The notes under the pieces: generated by a model
What the model was told of the DNA's origin: nothing
What the model saw: only the letters and a program-made list of their open reading frames with translations
Database searches by the model: none
Part shown: positions 25,284 to 36,800 of the stretch, piece after piece
How positions within the stretch are numbered: the first letter of the stretch is position 1
Layout: every line of letters begins with the position of its first letter
Made by a program: the position numbers and the translations under genes
Origin: Kiritimatiellia bacterium
GTDB lineage: Bacteria; Verrucomicrobiota; Kiritimatiellia; CAIQIC01; JAGNIJ01
Length of the DNA stretch: 54,907 nucleotides
Assembly: GCA_018001225.1 (NCBI GenBank)
Contig: JAGNIJ010000029.1
Coordinates: 1-54,907, forward strand
Direction of reading: 5' to 3'

Positions 25284-28200
25284 ATGAAACCTGACACTTC
25301 CGCGCAAGAAGTGGTGTCGTTGCGTTGGGCACGCCTACGCGGGCCGTGGGGGCCGGCCGTGGCGCTCGTCGCGGCAGCGTGCTGGCTGGCGGCCGGACCG
25401 GTTCCCGCCGCCACCGTGACGTACACCCAGCAGCAAAACCAGTACGACACCCGCTGGGACAGCAACGGCGGCACGTATGACACCGGATCGAGCACCGAAC
25501 TGGGCATGTGGGCCGACGGCGACCAGGGCTATACGGTCGCCTGGAAAACCTTCCGCACCGGCAGCGCGACCTCCTCCTCCGCGCGCAACCTCCAGGTCGG
25601 CGACGAGTTCACGATCCGCGTCTACACGTACGGCGTCTACTACGGGGAACTCGGGCTTTCGCTGAACCGGGGCGGGTCCACCGGCAACTGGGCGAACCGG
25701 ATCAGCGGCTCGCAGCTTTCCGTGCGGCAGGACGGCGGCAACTACGGATCGGGCGGGGGCATCGGGTCGTGGTACGTCATCGACAGCGCCGCCGGCGAGT
25801 CCTTCACCAACACCCCGGCGGGCTCGTCGGGCGCGGATTACACGGTCAAGGTCAAGGTCACATCGAGTTCGACCTACAACGTGGACCTCAACGGCAAGAC
25901 CAAGTACGACCGGACGATGGCCGGTTCTCCGGCCACGTCGCAGCGGGTGGACGCCTACTCGATTTTCCTGAATGACGACCGGCGCTACATCTGGAGCGCG
26001 GGCGACAACCGCAAGGATTCCTTCTGGAAGCAGACGACGCAGGTGGAGGACACGGGCCTGGTGCAGTTCGGCGGAGACGGCGCGAGCCGGAGCATCGACG
26101 GCCTGATCGCGGACGGCCTGGCGGCGGACAGCACCTCCACGGTGCGTACGAACCGCCTGATCAAGCTGGGCGGCGGGACGATGACCCTCGGCGTGTCCAC
26201 AAACACCTACACCGGCGGCTCGCAGATCGAGAACGGGGTTCTCCAGGGGGCGGGGGACCGGTACTTCGGCATCGCGCCGGGCGCGCCTTCCACGAACCAT
26301 TTCGACATCTGGTCCAGCGGTACGTTGCAGTTCACGGCCTCGTTTGCCCTGGACGCCAACCGCGGCATCGCCCTCGGCACGGTGGCGACGCCGAAGATCG
26401 GCGTGACGGCCGGCAACGCGGTGAGCTACAACGGCAGCCTGGTGGGTTCGGCGGCCTGGCAGAAGGTCGGCGACGGCACGCTGACGCTGACGGGCATCAG
26501 CTCGAATACGGGCATCGCCCACATCCCGGCGGGCCTGCTGGTCCTCGGGCGGGACCAGGCCGCGGGCGCGGTGCCGGGCGGCGCGGCGGAGAACATCAAC
26601 GTCTGGAGCACGGGCACGCTGGGCTTCACGAACGTCTTCACGCTGGCGGCGACCCGCTCGGTCGAGCTGGGCGCGGTGCACGGGCCGCGGATCTGGGTCG
26701 CGCCGGGCAGCACGGCGACGGTCAGCGGCGCGATCCAGGGCTCGGCCAACTGGACCAACGTCGGGCCGGGCACGCTGGCGCTGTCCAACAACACCTTCAG
26801 CGGCGTGATGACGATCACCCAGGGCGTGGTCTGCCTGGTGCATTCGAACGGCTTCGGCACGGTCGCGGGCGGGACGGTGGTGGCCAGTGGCGGCGAACTC
26901 CAGTTGAAGTTCCCGGGCAACTCCACCAACGAGGCGTTGACGATCACCGGGACGGGCGTCGCCGGCGGCGGCGCGCTGCGCAAGGTGGATTCCACGGGCC
27001 GCGCGTACGCGGGGGCCATCACGCTCGGCGGCGACGCGAAGATCGCCGTGGACGCCGGCGGCCTGTACCCGTCGGCGCAGATCGACCTGGCCGGGAATAC
27101 GCTGACCCTGGACACGACGGCCAGCTTCCAGATGCTTTCCGGCAGCTCGCTCGCCAACGCCACGAAGACCGCCGGCAGCGGGGCCATCGAGAAGACCGGA
27201 TCGAGCTTCCTCATCCTGCGCCCGCCCTCGGACCTGACCGGCAGCATCACCCTTAGCGGGGGCGAACTCCGAATCGGCCCGAACACGTCGGGCTCCGGCC
27301 TGGTCGCCGGCGGGACGCTGACGATGGCCGAGGGGACGACGTTGCGCAGCGACGGCACGACGGCTCGGACGGTCGCGAAGGCCCTCCTCCTCAACGGGGG
27401 CGTGACCAACGGCCATACCGGCGGGGGGAACCTGACCTTGTCCGGCGCGGTGGACCTGAACGCCGGCCCTCGCGCCGTTTCGGTGTTGAGCACCAGCACC
27501 TACACGGGCGTTATTTCAAACGGCGCGCTGACCAAGAACAGCACCGGTCTCATGGTCCTGCTGGGCACGAACACCTATTCCGGCGGGACGACCGTCAGCG
27601 CGGGCACGCTACAGGGCCACGCGGCCGGCCTGCAGGGGGCGATCACGAACAACTCGGCGGTCGTGTTCGACCAGGTCACGACCGGCACGTACGCGGGCGT
27701 GATGAGCGGCACGGGCACGCTGACCAAGCAGGCCGACGGCGCGGTGATCCTGACCGCGGCCAGCACGCACAGCGGCGCGACGGCGGTCAACGCGGGCATC
27801 CTCGCGCAGAACGGCACGAACACCGCCTCGGCGGTGACCGTCGCCGCGGGCGCGACGCTGATGGGCGGCGGCCGGGTCGGGGACCTGACGGTCAACGGCA
27901 CCGCGCGCCCGAATCCCTTCTCCGCCTCCCGGGCCCGGCTGCGCGCGGCGTCGCTGACGATGAACAACGGCTCCGCGGGCCGGTTCCGGCTCGGCGACGC
28001 GTCGGACACGTCCGACCGCGACTTCATCGAGAACGACGGCGCGGCGACGATCAACGCCACGACCACGATCTACGTCGAGGACAGCCAGCTCTCGAACTTC
28101 AACAACGCCTCCAGCTACAGCTGGAATCTCATTGTCGGCGGCATCGCGGACGCCGCCAACTTCCTGCTCAACACGAACACCTATTGGAGCACGGACGTCG

Positions 28201-31200
28201 CCGGCGGCGAGTTCGCCTTGAGCGCCAGCGGCGGCAACCTGGTCCTGGATTTCACCCCGAACACCTCCGAGCCCACGGTACAGGCCACCACGATTGTCTT
28301 CAGCTCGTTCGGGACCGCGGGCATGACCGTCGGCTGGACCCCGGGCGACGGGGCCAACCGGGTGGTCGTGGCCCACGCCGGCGCCGCGGTGGACGACGAT
28401 CCCGACGACGCCGCCACGTACGCGGCGGACGCGAACTTCGGCGACGGGGCCGAGATCGGCACCGGCAATTACGTGGTCTACAACGGCAGCGGCAACTCGG
28501 TGCCCGTGACCGGCTTAAGCCCGGACACCGTCTATCACTTCCGCGTCTACGAGTACAACGGCTCGGGCGGGTCGGAGAACTACCTGACCAATTCGGCCTC
28601 GGGCAATCCCGCGAGCCGGACGACGCTGGACGACCCGCCGACGGCCGCGGCGACCGCGCTGGCGATCACCGCCGTGGACGAAACGACGATGAGCCTGGGC
28701 TGGACGCGCGGAGACGGGGCCCAGGTCCTGCTCGTCGGGCGCTCCGGCGCGGCGGCGGAGTCGCCGACGAACGGCACGGGCTACGCGGCCGATCCGGCCT
28801 GGGGCTCGGCCGGCGGCGTGGGCGCCGCCTCCAAGGCCCTTTACCTCGACACCGGCACGAGCGAGAACCTGACGGGGTTGTCGGCCGAGACGCTCTACCA
28901 CTTCGCCGCGTTCGAGCTCAACGGGTCGGGCGGGGCGGAGAATTACCTGACGGCCGGCGCGCCGGTGACGAACCTGTACACGCTGTCCACGGAGCCTTCC
29001 GCGCACGCGGGCAGCTTCACCGCGACGGCGGTGTCGAAGACGCAGATCGACCTGTCGTGGAGCGCGGCCGCGGGCGCGGACGGGTACATGATCCTGATCC
29101 GCCAGGGCGTGGACCCCGCGGGCACGCCGACGGACGGGCGCGCCTACTCGGTGGGCGACACCTTCGGCGCGGACACGATCACGGGGCTGGTCGTCGGGAC
29201 GTCGTTCTCGGCGGTGGGGCTGGCCGAGAACACGCAGTACAACTTCTCAATCATGCCCTACAACTGGGACGGCGCGAACGCGCAGACATACAACTACCGG
29301 ACGGCGGCGACGATCCCGACGGCGAACGACACCACCTGGGCGCGGGCGGGCAAGGTGATCAAGGAGCCGTTCAACAGCTACGCGGACTTCAACAACCTGG
29401 CCGGCGCCAACGGCGGCACGGGCTGGGAGGGCGCGTGGTCCGGGGCGTGGGACGAGGGCGACATCTGGATCGATGACGTTAATTTCAGCGTGTCGCTGCA
29501 ACTGTTGCCGGCGCAGGGCGGCGACTACGCGCGCAAGGCGAAGTTCGACGTGGACTCCAACGGCAAGCGCTCCGCGATCAAGCGCCAGTTCGAGCCCATC
29601 ACCAGCGGCCAGTTGTACGCCACGTGGATCATGCAGGGCGGGGAGAACAACGCGTCCCGGTTCTGGGGCGTCAGCTTCGGCACGAACGCCAGTTACGGGT
29701 TCCAGTACTTCGGCGTCGGCAAGACCCGCAACGACGGCTCCGACCTTGGGATATCCATTCCGAATATGTACAGCAACCAGACCGTGCAGACGACGGACTG
29801 GGATCTGACCGCGGGCAACCCCTACGTCATCGCCATCAAGTACGACTTCGACACGGACCTGCTGCAGGTCATGGCGTGGGCGAACAACAACGACGACATT
29901 CTCTCCATGCAGGAGCCCGTGCCCTGGATCATGGAAAGGACCATCACCGGCATCGACAAGCTGGACTACCTCTTCCTTGAGGCCGGCTCGGCCGACGCGG
30001 GAGGGAACGCCGGCGAGTGCTTCTTCGACCACATCCGCGTGGGAACGAATTGGTACGAGGTCATGGTCTACGGCGGGGAGGACGATCCCTCGCCGCCGGT
30101 GCCGCCCACGGTCGAACTGGCGTTCATCGGCACGAACTACGCCGGCTGGAACAAGAGCATCACCAAGACCAACGTGTACGACGCCGAGCTGGCGGACATC
30201 AGCAACCCGATCGATTTCGCCATCCGCTGGACGGACTCGACCGGGATGTTCGTCACCAACGACCCGGCCTCGGTGACCAACATCTCGGCCAACAAGGGCC
30301 GCGTGTGGCCCAACTGGGACCCGTTGAGCATCGGCGCCGTCACCAGCGCGTTCGGCTACGACAGGATCTTCACCAACGCCTACGGGGTCAATGTTGACAC
30401 GAGCGTAACCACTTACCAATTCGCGGCTTTCAGCATCACGAACATCGATTTTGACAACACGTACTACATCACCGTCAGCGGCGAGAACGAGGACCGGAGC
30501 AGCGGGGAATACACGGCCGACCCGCCCGCCGGCGGCCAGGACGTGTACGGCAGCCGCGGCATCCTGGTCAACGAGCCGATCCGGTTCTACATCCTCGACG
30601 ACGACACCAACGCGCCGGCTCCGGCGGACGTGTACTCGGTGTCCAACATCGTCGAGACCCTCCGCGTGCTGCACGTCACCGCGGGGACCAGCAACGCGTA
30701 CCTTTCCGGCGACACGACCAGCCGCCTGTTCCGGGTGACCGACAACGACCTGGCCACGGCGTCCGCCTCCTTCCCCCTCCGCCTGACCCTCGGCGTCAGC
30801 GACGCCGCCGGCGTCGCGCGCGGGGCGGGCGACTCGGCGACGAATATGTCGGTGACGATCGGGTCGGTGATCATCTCGAACACGGCCGGGTTCAGCGCGG
30901 ACGAGAGCACGCCGGCGCCGGCGGCCGGCATCTCGACCAACGTCTGGCGGTTCGAGAGCTTCACCTACGGGCAGGTCGGCGACCTGTGGACCGGCGGCAC
31001 CAACATCGTCAAGGCCACCGTGCCCGACGCGGACGGGGACCGGATCGAAGACCAGGCCATCCTGACCAACCAGCAGTACGGCCTGCTCACGCTGCGCGAC
31101 GACGACGTGCTGGGCCCAGCGCTCGGCGGCATCACGCTCGTGGGCGCCTCGGGCTCGGGCACGGAGATCCTCGGCACGAGTTTCGAGACCACGGAGGGGT

Positions 31201-33302
31201 GGCCCTCCTTCCAGGCCAGCGGCACCCTGTGGTCCAACTGGATCACCAGCGGCACGGGGACGGGAAGCTGGTTCGGGACCGGCTACGTCAACATCGGCGA
31301 CCCGAACTCGGGCACGCGCAAGGGCGGCATGACCACCGCCGGGCTGGGCCAGTACTTCGAGCTGCCGCCGCGGGAGAATCCGGGCATCCTGAAGCTCTAT
31401 GCGCGCTTGAGCAGCGCCGGCGCGAACCGCCACCTCGCCGTCGAGCGGTGGGACGGCGATGAGTGGCTGGGCTGCGGGACCAACACGATCACGAGCGACA
31501 GCTACGCGGAGTACTCCTGGGAGATCAACTGGATCGACAGCGCGGTCACCGTGCGCGTCATTCGCGTCGGAACAGACGGTTCTCCAGGTATTTACATCGA
31601 CGACCTGCAACTGCTCTCCGCCGAGCCGCTCTGGTTGAGCACGACCGCGGTCACGACGCACTGGGAGGAGGCGGTGGACGTCTCGGGCGTGTACGAGTAC
31701 CGCGCCGTGGCCCCGTCCTACACCTCGTCCGAGCCGTCGCAGATGGGCGACGGGAGTTCCATCGGCGCGGGCACCAGCCATGTCTTCGACGTGACCGGGT
31801 ACCAGGGCGTGCTGACCGGCTATGTCTTCGCCGTGGACAACGACAACGACCGCGCGAACGACCGGACCAACGGCAACGTGTCGGCCTTCCTCGCGCGGAT
31901 CGACACGAACCCGCCGCCGGTGGTGGTCGGCGTGACGGCCATCGAGGGCGAGGACCCGACCTCCGAGGCCATCGTGCAGTGGACTGCGGCCACGAACGCG
32001 GGCGAGCGGGCCGAGCCGACCTACGCCGTGCTCTCGCCGTGGGACACGTACCGCGTCTACTACACGGACGACGAGACCGAGCCGACCACGGGCAGCCTGT
32101 ACGTGGACAAGGTCGTCGACCCGTCGCTGACCAACATGTCGGTGACCAACGTGACGATCACGAACCTGATCTTCGACACGACCTACAAGTTCAAGGTCGC
32201 GGGCCGGGACCAGGCCGGCAACCAGGGGCCGCTGTCCGACACGGCGACCCTCGTGCTGCCGGGCTTCAACGTCACGCAGGGCATGGTCAGGGTCACCGAC
32301 GGGGGCATCCTCTATTCCGAGATCTACTGGAAAGCCGCCACCAACGTGAGCGGCGGCGTCAGCCGGGAATACGACCTTCTCTACGTGGACGCGACGAGCT
32401 TCAGCGACGGCCTCTCCAACCAGTGGGCGCTCCTGGAGAGCGGTTGGACGAACTCGCTGGTGGACACCGGCACCCCGGCCCGCATCGCGCCGAGCCTGAT
32501 GGTGAACACCCTGCGGTTCTACCGGGCCGCCTCGGCCGACCGCTGGGAGACCAACCGGACGCCCCGCGTGGCCAGCGAAGAGGTGTACGGGATGAAGACC
32601 GTCCGGCTGTTCCCCGGCCAGAACTGGATCGCGCTCTCCGTGATCCCGGACAGCAACAACCTCCAGAATGTTCTCGGCCACGAACTGCCGGCGGGGTCCA
32701 CGTACACCGACCCGGACAGCACCATCGTGGGCTGGTACAACCGCGTCAGCAACGAGGTGGTCAAGAAGGACGTGTGGCTGCTGGACTGGGGCACCTCGAA
32801 CCAGTGGCGGACGGGCAACGGGTGGGGCGGCATCAACCAGCCCGCCGACCACCGGCCGGTGCCGTATGACGAGGGCCTCGTGGTCAACATCCCCACCAAC
32901 CAGAGCGAGACGTTTGTCATGATGCACCTGGGCCGCGTGCCGACGAACGTCCAGACCCAGGTCATCGAGCCGAACTACGCCTACAACCTCGTCGGCGCGC
33001 GCGTGCCGTGCCGGCTGCACCCGAGCGAAATGAAGCTGGTCGAGGCCGGGTTCCACGGGTCCACCCTGTCCCTGCATTCCGACCGGCTGCGCAAGCTGGA
33101 CCGCGAGCTCAAGTCCACGGGCCAGGACGTGTGGTACCGGACCACCGACCAGACCTGGCGGTATAGCAGCGGGGCCTTGGCCTCCGATTTCTACATCACG
33201 CCGGACGACGGGTTCCTGATCTGGACCCGCGGCTCGACCGAGGCCTGGACGTGGACCAACCCGCTGCCCTACACCGCGCCGACGCGGCTGATGAACCCGT
33301 AA
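25284..33302 (+). CDS. Giant secreted protein with beta-strand repeats, FN3 domains and a novel C-terminal domain
   Basis: The product has 2672 residues. The signal peptide covers about 1-43 (ending PVPAA). Residues 45-270 form a beta domain shared with the 6308-residue neighbour. About 290-870 carry five or so autotransporter-associated beta-strand repeats (PF12951-like, G-x-GT-x-x-L, N-x-Y-x-G, x-x-G-x-L). About 995-1350 hold three FN3-like domains, 1360-1600 a concanavalin-like domain ending in HIRVGTNW, and 1600-2200 acidic DDD-bounded modules with two DxDxDR loops. Residues 2206-2672 are an FN3 plus a conserved C-terminal domain ending PTRLMNP. No autotransporter barrel or PEP-CTERM is seen. 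AGGCAGG precedes the ATG. It is likely a surface adhesin or structural protein. Confidence 0.8.
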   Translation: MKPDTSAQEVVSLRWARLRGPWGPAVALVAAACWLAAGPVPAATVTYTQQQNQYDTRWDSNGGTYDTGSSTELGMWADGDQGYTVAWKTFRTGSATSSSARNLQVGDEFTIRVYTYGVYYGELGLSLNRGGSTGNWANRISGSQLSVRQDGGNYGSGGGIGSWYVIDSAAGESFTNTPAGSSGADYTVKVKVTSSSTYNVDLNGKTKYDRTMAGSPATSQRVDAYSIFLNDDRRYIWSAGDNRKDSFWKQTTQVEDTGLVQFGGDGASRSIDGLIADGLAADSTSTVRTNRLIKLGGGTMTLGVSTNTYTGGSQIENGVLQGAGDRYFGIAPGAPSTNHFDIWSSGTLQFTASFALDANRGIALGTVATPKIGVTAGNAVSYNGSLVGSAAWQKVGDGTLTLTGISSNTGIAHIPAGLLVLGRDQAAGAVPGGAAENINVWSTGTLGFTNVFTLAATRSVELGAVHGPRIWVAPGSTATVSGAIQGSANWTNVGPGTLALSNNTFSGVMTITQGVVCLVHSNGFGTVAGGTVVASGGELQLKFPGNSTNEALTITGTGVAGGGALRKVDSTGRAYAGAITLGGDAKIAVDAGGLYPSAQIDLAGNTLTLDTTASFQMLSGSSLANATKTAGSGAIEKTGSSFLILRPPSDLTGSITLSGGELRIGPNTSGSGLVAGGTLTMAEGTTLRSDGTTARTVAKALLLNGGVTNGHTGGGNLTLSGAVDLNAGPRAVSVLSTSTYTGVISNGALTKNSTGLMVLLGTNTYSGGTTVSAGTLQGHAAGLQGAITNNSAVVFDQVTTGTYAGVMSGTGTLTKQADGAVILTAASTHSGATAVNAGILAQNGTNTASAVTVAAGATLMGGGRVGDLTVNGTARPNPFSASRARLRAASLTMNNGSAGRFRLGDASDTSDRDFIENDGAATINATTTIYVEDSQLSNFNNASSYSWNLIVGGIADAANFLLNTNTYWSTDVAGGEFALSASGGNLVLDFTPNTSEPTVQATTIVFSSFGTAGMTVGWTPGDGANRVVVAHAGAAVDDDPDDAATYAADANFGDGAEIGTGNYVVYNGSGNSVPVTGLSPDTVYHFRVYEYNGSGGSENYLTNSASGNPASRTTLDDPPTAAATALAITAVDETTMSLGWTRGDGAQVLLVGRSGAAAESPTNGTGYAADPAWGSAGGVGAASKALYLDTGTSENLTGLSAETLYHFAAFELNGSGGAENYLTAGAPVTNLYTLSTEPSAHAGSFTATAVSKTQIDLSWSAAAGADGYMILIRQGVDPAGTPTDGRAYSVGDTFGADTITGLVVGTSFSAVGLAENTQYNFSIMPYNWDGANAQTYNYRTAATIPTANDTTWARAGKVIKEPFNSYADFNNLAGANGGTGWEGAWSGAWDEGDIWIDDVNFSVSLQLLPAQGGDYARKAKFDVDSNGKRSAIKRQFEPITSGQLYATWIMQGGENNASRFWGVSFGTNASYGFQYFGVGKTRNDGSDLGISIPNMYSNQTVQTTDWDLTAGNPYVIAIKYDFDTDLLQVMAWANNNDDILSMQEPVPWIMERTITGIDKLDYLFLEAGSADAGGNAGECFFDHIRVGTNWYEVMVYGGEDDPSPPVPPTVELAFIGTNYAGWNKSITKTNVYDAELADISNPIDFAIRWTDSTGMFVTNDPASVTNISANKGRVWPNWDPLSIGAVTSAFGYDRIFTNAYGVNVDTSVTTYQFAAFSITNIDFDNTYYITVSGENEDRSSGEYTADPPAGGQDVYGSRGILVNEPIRFYILDDDTNAPAPADVYSVSNIVETLRVLHVTAGTSNAYLSGDTTSRLFRVTDNDLATASASFPLRLTLGVSDAAGVARGAGDSATNMSVTIGSVIISNTAGFSADESTPAPAAGISTNVWRFESFTYGQVGDLWTGGTNIVKATVPDADGDRIEDQAILTNQQYGLLTLRDDDVLGPALGGITLVGASGSGTEILGTSFETTEGWPSFQASGTLWSNWITSGTGTGSWFGTGYVNIGDPNSGTRKGGMTTAGLGQYFELPPRENPGILKLYARLSSAGANRHLAVERWDGDEWLGCGTNTITSDSYAEYSWEINWIDSAVTVRVIRVGTDGSPGIYIDDLQLLSAEPLWLSTTAVTTHWEEAVDVSGVYEYRAVAPSYTSSEPSQMGDGSSIGAGTSHVFDVTGYQGVLTGYVFAVDNDNDRANDRTNGNVSAFLARIDTNPPPVVVGVTAIEGEDPTSEAIVQWTAATNAGERAEPTYAVLSPWDTYRVYYTDDETEPTTGSLYVDKVVDPSLTNMSVTNVTITNLIFDTTYKFKVAGRDQAGNQGPLSDTATLVLPGFNVTQGMVRVTDGGILYSEIYWKAATNVSGGVSREYDLLYVDATSFSDGLSNQWALLESGWTNSLVDTGTPARIAPSLMVNTLRFYRAASADRWETNRTPRVASEEVYGMKTVRLFPGQNWIALSVIPDSNNLQNVLGHELPAGSTYTDPDSTIVGWYNRVSNEVVKKDVWLLDWGTSNQWRTGNGWGGINQPADHRPVPYDEGLVVNIPTNQSETFVMMHLGRVPTNVQTQVIEPNYAYNLVGARVPCRLHPSEMKLVEAGFHGSTLSLHSDRLRKLDRELKSTGQDVWYRTTDQTWRYSSGALASDFYITPDDGFLIWTRGSTEAWTWTNPLPYTAPTRLMNP

Positions 33303-33807
33303 CGGCGGGGTGGGCGGAAGAGGGCGCTGCGTCGTGGGCGACGCCGCGCTACGTGGACAGGGGGGGCATGGCTGTTGGACTTTGGTCCAATGCGTGGGGA
33401 GTGTAATTTTGGCAAGAAGGGCTTCGGCGGACCGGGCTTCGGACGGGAGGACAGTCGCAACATGTTTTTTATCAATGTGTTGCGTGGCCATCATTACCTC
33501 CGGCGTCGCGGGCGTCTGGACGCCAGGAAAAGCGCGGTGATGGACCAAGTAACATCCGGCCCCGTCAGCCTTTAATCCATTGACGCCCGATTGGACGCCG
33601 GGGTATTAGTAGTAGTACGGAAAGAAGGATTTCCCGCCGCTTGCATGGGGAATCCCGGAGTGCGTGAGCTGTCTCTTTTTTAGGGACGGTGAAGTGTCTA
33701 TTTGTAGCAAAAATTCGGTCCGGAGAGCCGGTTGAACGCGGGCGGAAAAACGGCATTCGGGTCAAGGGCGGCGAATCGGTCGCCGGTGGCCCGGTGGAGT
33801 AACAGCC
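33303..33807. other. Intergenic region between the two giant genes
   Basis: No gene I can support; short open frames here have no family resemblance. It holds a GCGTCG-TGGG-CGACGC hairpin just after the first giant gene (33329-33344, no T tract), a TTGGAC-N4-GTCCAA inverted repeat (33375-33390), the predicted promoter at 33580-33609, and a leader of about 190 bases with a CCGG-AGAG-CCGG hairpin near 33720-33731. Confidence 0.5.
33580..33609 (+). promoter_or_regulatory. Predicted promoter of the 6308-residue giant gene
   Basis: TTGACG (33580-33585), an 18-base spacer and TATTAG (33604-33609). It gives a leader of about 190 bases before the ATG at 33808, where GGTGGAG provides a ribosome site. 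Confidence 0.45.
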
Positions 33808-36800
33808 ATGAATCCTGAAATGACTTCTCAATCCAACGCGGGGCAGGGTCCCCATGCGCGGAACCGGCAAGGGCTGTTGTCCAGGCCAAGTCCAGGCATT
33901 GGCCTGCCGTGGCTGGCCGCACTCTTGGTGTGCCTTGCGCCATCATGGTCTCAAGCCGAGCTTCTTGTCGGATTTGATTTCACCAACAGGCCCGGCATTG
34001 CCGCCACCTCCACCAGCACCGTGCAGGCGGCTAATATCTCGGTCAGCGTAATCTCCCGCGGTTCCGGCGTGGCCGCGAGCGCGGCCACGAATTGCTTTAA
34101 TGCCACGAGTTGGACCCTGCCGGCGTCCGGCTCTACCGTGGACAATGCCATCACCAGCAATGACTACTTTACGCTAAAGGTCACGCCCACGGCCGGATAC
34201 CTGGTGACCGTGACCAACTTTTCCTGGCGAGCCACAAAGAGTGCGCAAGGGCCGACGGGCCTTTCTCTCCGCGTGAGTTCCGATGGGTTCTCCACCGACC
34301 TGGCGACGTGGACGCTCCTTGCCGCCTCTACTTCCAACTACGTAGCCACCATCACGGGCGTGAGCGGTTCGACAGGCCTGGAGTTCCGCATTTACGGATA
34401 CAAGGCGGCGGCGGTCGGCGGCACGCTGCGCTGCAACAACGGCGCTGATTACGGCCAGACCGGCATCGACCTGGCCGTTTTCGGCACCGTGGCGTCGGCC
34501 TGCGTGAACCTTTCGGTCATGACCAATCTCCAGCAGCAGAGCCAGTACGACACGCGGTGGGACAGCGGCGGCGGCACGTATGACACGGGCGGCAGCACGG
34601 AACTGGGCATGTGGGCCGGCGGCGACCAGGGGTACACGGTGGCGTGGAAGACGTTCCGCACGGCCAGCGCGACGTCGTCCTCCGCGCGCGAGTTGCAGGT
34701 CGGTGACGAGTTTACGATCCGGGTCTATACCTACGGCGTGTACTACGGGCAGCTCGGCGTTTCGCTCAACGACGCGGGCACGGCGGGCTCATCGTGGGCG
34801 AACCGGTTGAGCGGGTCGCGCCTGTCGGTTCGGCAGGATGGGGGCAACTACAGCGGCAGCTACCAGATCGGCTCGTGGTATGCCATCGGCAGCGGGGCAG
34901 GGGAGTCGTTCACGAACACGCCGGCAGGCTCGTCCGCCGCGGACTACACGGTCAAGGTCAAGATCACCTCCAGTTCCACCTTCAACGTGGAATTAAACGG
35001 CGTGCGGAAGTACGACTGGACGATGGCCGGCTCGCCGGCGACGTCGGCGCGGATCGACGCCTACTCGATCTTCCTGAACGATGACCGGCGGTACCAGTGG
35101 GACTGGGGAGACAACCGCAAGGACTCTAACTGGAAGCAGACGGCCACCGTGGCGGATACCGGAGCCGTGGAGTTTGGCGGGGGCAACGGCACGTCCACCA
35201 TCAACGGCCTGATCACGGACGGCCTGGGCGCGTCCTGCACGTCCGGCACGACGGCCAACCGCCTCTACAAGATCGGCACGGGGACGATCACGCTGGGCTG
35301 CACGACCAACACGTACACGGGCGGCACGTCGGTCGAGGTCGGCGTGCTGGAGGGCTCGGCGGACCTGTGCTTCGGCGCGGCGCCGGCCTCGCTCGTCACG
35401 AACAGCTTCAACGTATGGAACACCGGCACGCTGCGGTTCACCGGCTCGTTCGCGCTGAACGCCAACCGCGGCATCGTCCTGGGCGCCGTGGACCAGCCGA
35501 GCATCGGCGTCTCGTCCGGCAACTCGGTGAGCTACGGCGGCAGCATGATCGGCACGGCGAACTGGTACAAGGAGTCCGCGGGCACGCTGGTGCTGACCGG
35601 CATCAACTCGAACTCGGGCATCGCTCACATCACGTCGGGCATGCTGGTGCTGGGCGCGGACCTGGCGGCGGGACCGGTGCCGGGCGCGGCGAAGACCAAC
35701 GTCAACGTCTGGAGCACGGGTACGCTGGGCTTCACGAACGTCTTCACGCTCGGCGCCAACCGGAACATCGAGCTGGGGACGGTGGCCGGGGCGCGGGTCT
35801 GGGTGGCGCCGGGCAGCACGGCGACGGTCAGCGGTGTGATCCTGGGCTCGGCGGCCTGGACCAACATCGGCACCGGTACGCTGGTTTTGAACGGCAACAA
35901 TACCTTCAGCGGGAACCTTTCCATCACGCAGGGCGTGGTACGAGTGACGAACGCGAACGGCCTGGGCGGGACGGGCGGGAACACCTACGTGGTCAACGCG
36001 TCCGGCAGCGCGCTGGAACTGGCGGGCGGGATCACGACGGCGGCGGAGCCGCTGTACCTGAACGGCACGGGGCTCTCCAGCGGCGGCGCGCTGCGGAACG
36101 TGGTCAACGACAACACCTTCGCCGGGGCGATCACCCTGCAGAGTACGGGCGTGCGGATCAACTCCGACTCGGGGACGCTGACGCTGAACTCCGGGACGGC
36201 CATCAGCGGCAGCGGGTATAACCTGACCTTCGGCGGCGCGGGGAACATCCTGGTCAGCAGCGAAATCGGGACCGGCGCGGGCACGGTGACGAAGGACGGG
36301 ACGGGTATCCTGACCCTGACGGGCGCCAGCACGTTCACCGGCGCCATGACGATCAGCGCGGGCACGGTTCAGGTCGGGAACAACGGCACGGCGGGCTCGG
36401 TGGCGACGGCCAGCATCGTGAACAACTCGGCCCTGGCGTTCTACCGGTCGGACAGCCTCGCCTACACGGGCGTGATCAGCGGCACGGGCGCGGTGACGAA
36501 CCGGGGCGCCGGGACGCTGACGCTGACGAACAACAACAGCTACAGCGGGGCCACCGCCATCGACGCCGGCTACATCCGGATTTCCCACAATAACGGCCTG
36601 GGCACGACGGCGGGCAACACCACGGTGGCCAGCGGCGGACGCCTGGAGCTGACGAACAACATCACCGTCGCCGAGAACCTGGTCCTGAACGGGACCGGCG
36701 GCCTCCTGGGCGCCCTGCGCAGCATCGCCGGCAACAACACGGTTTCCGGCACGATCTCGCTCAACTCGGCGGCGAGCATCGGCGTGGCGAACGACCAGCT

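Noticed and set aside
29247..33548. A 1433-residue open frame on the minus strand opposite the first giant gene
   Set aside because: Same reasoning: low-complexity Arg/Val/His-rich sequence without motifs or a plausible start context, opposite a well-supported gene.
33375..33575. Short ORF (Gly-rich, GKKGFGGPGFG) between the giant genes
   Set aside because: No ribosome site, no family resemblance, no secretion signal, and the region holds the downstream promoter.
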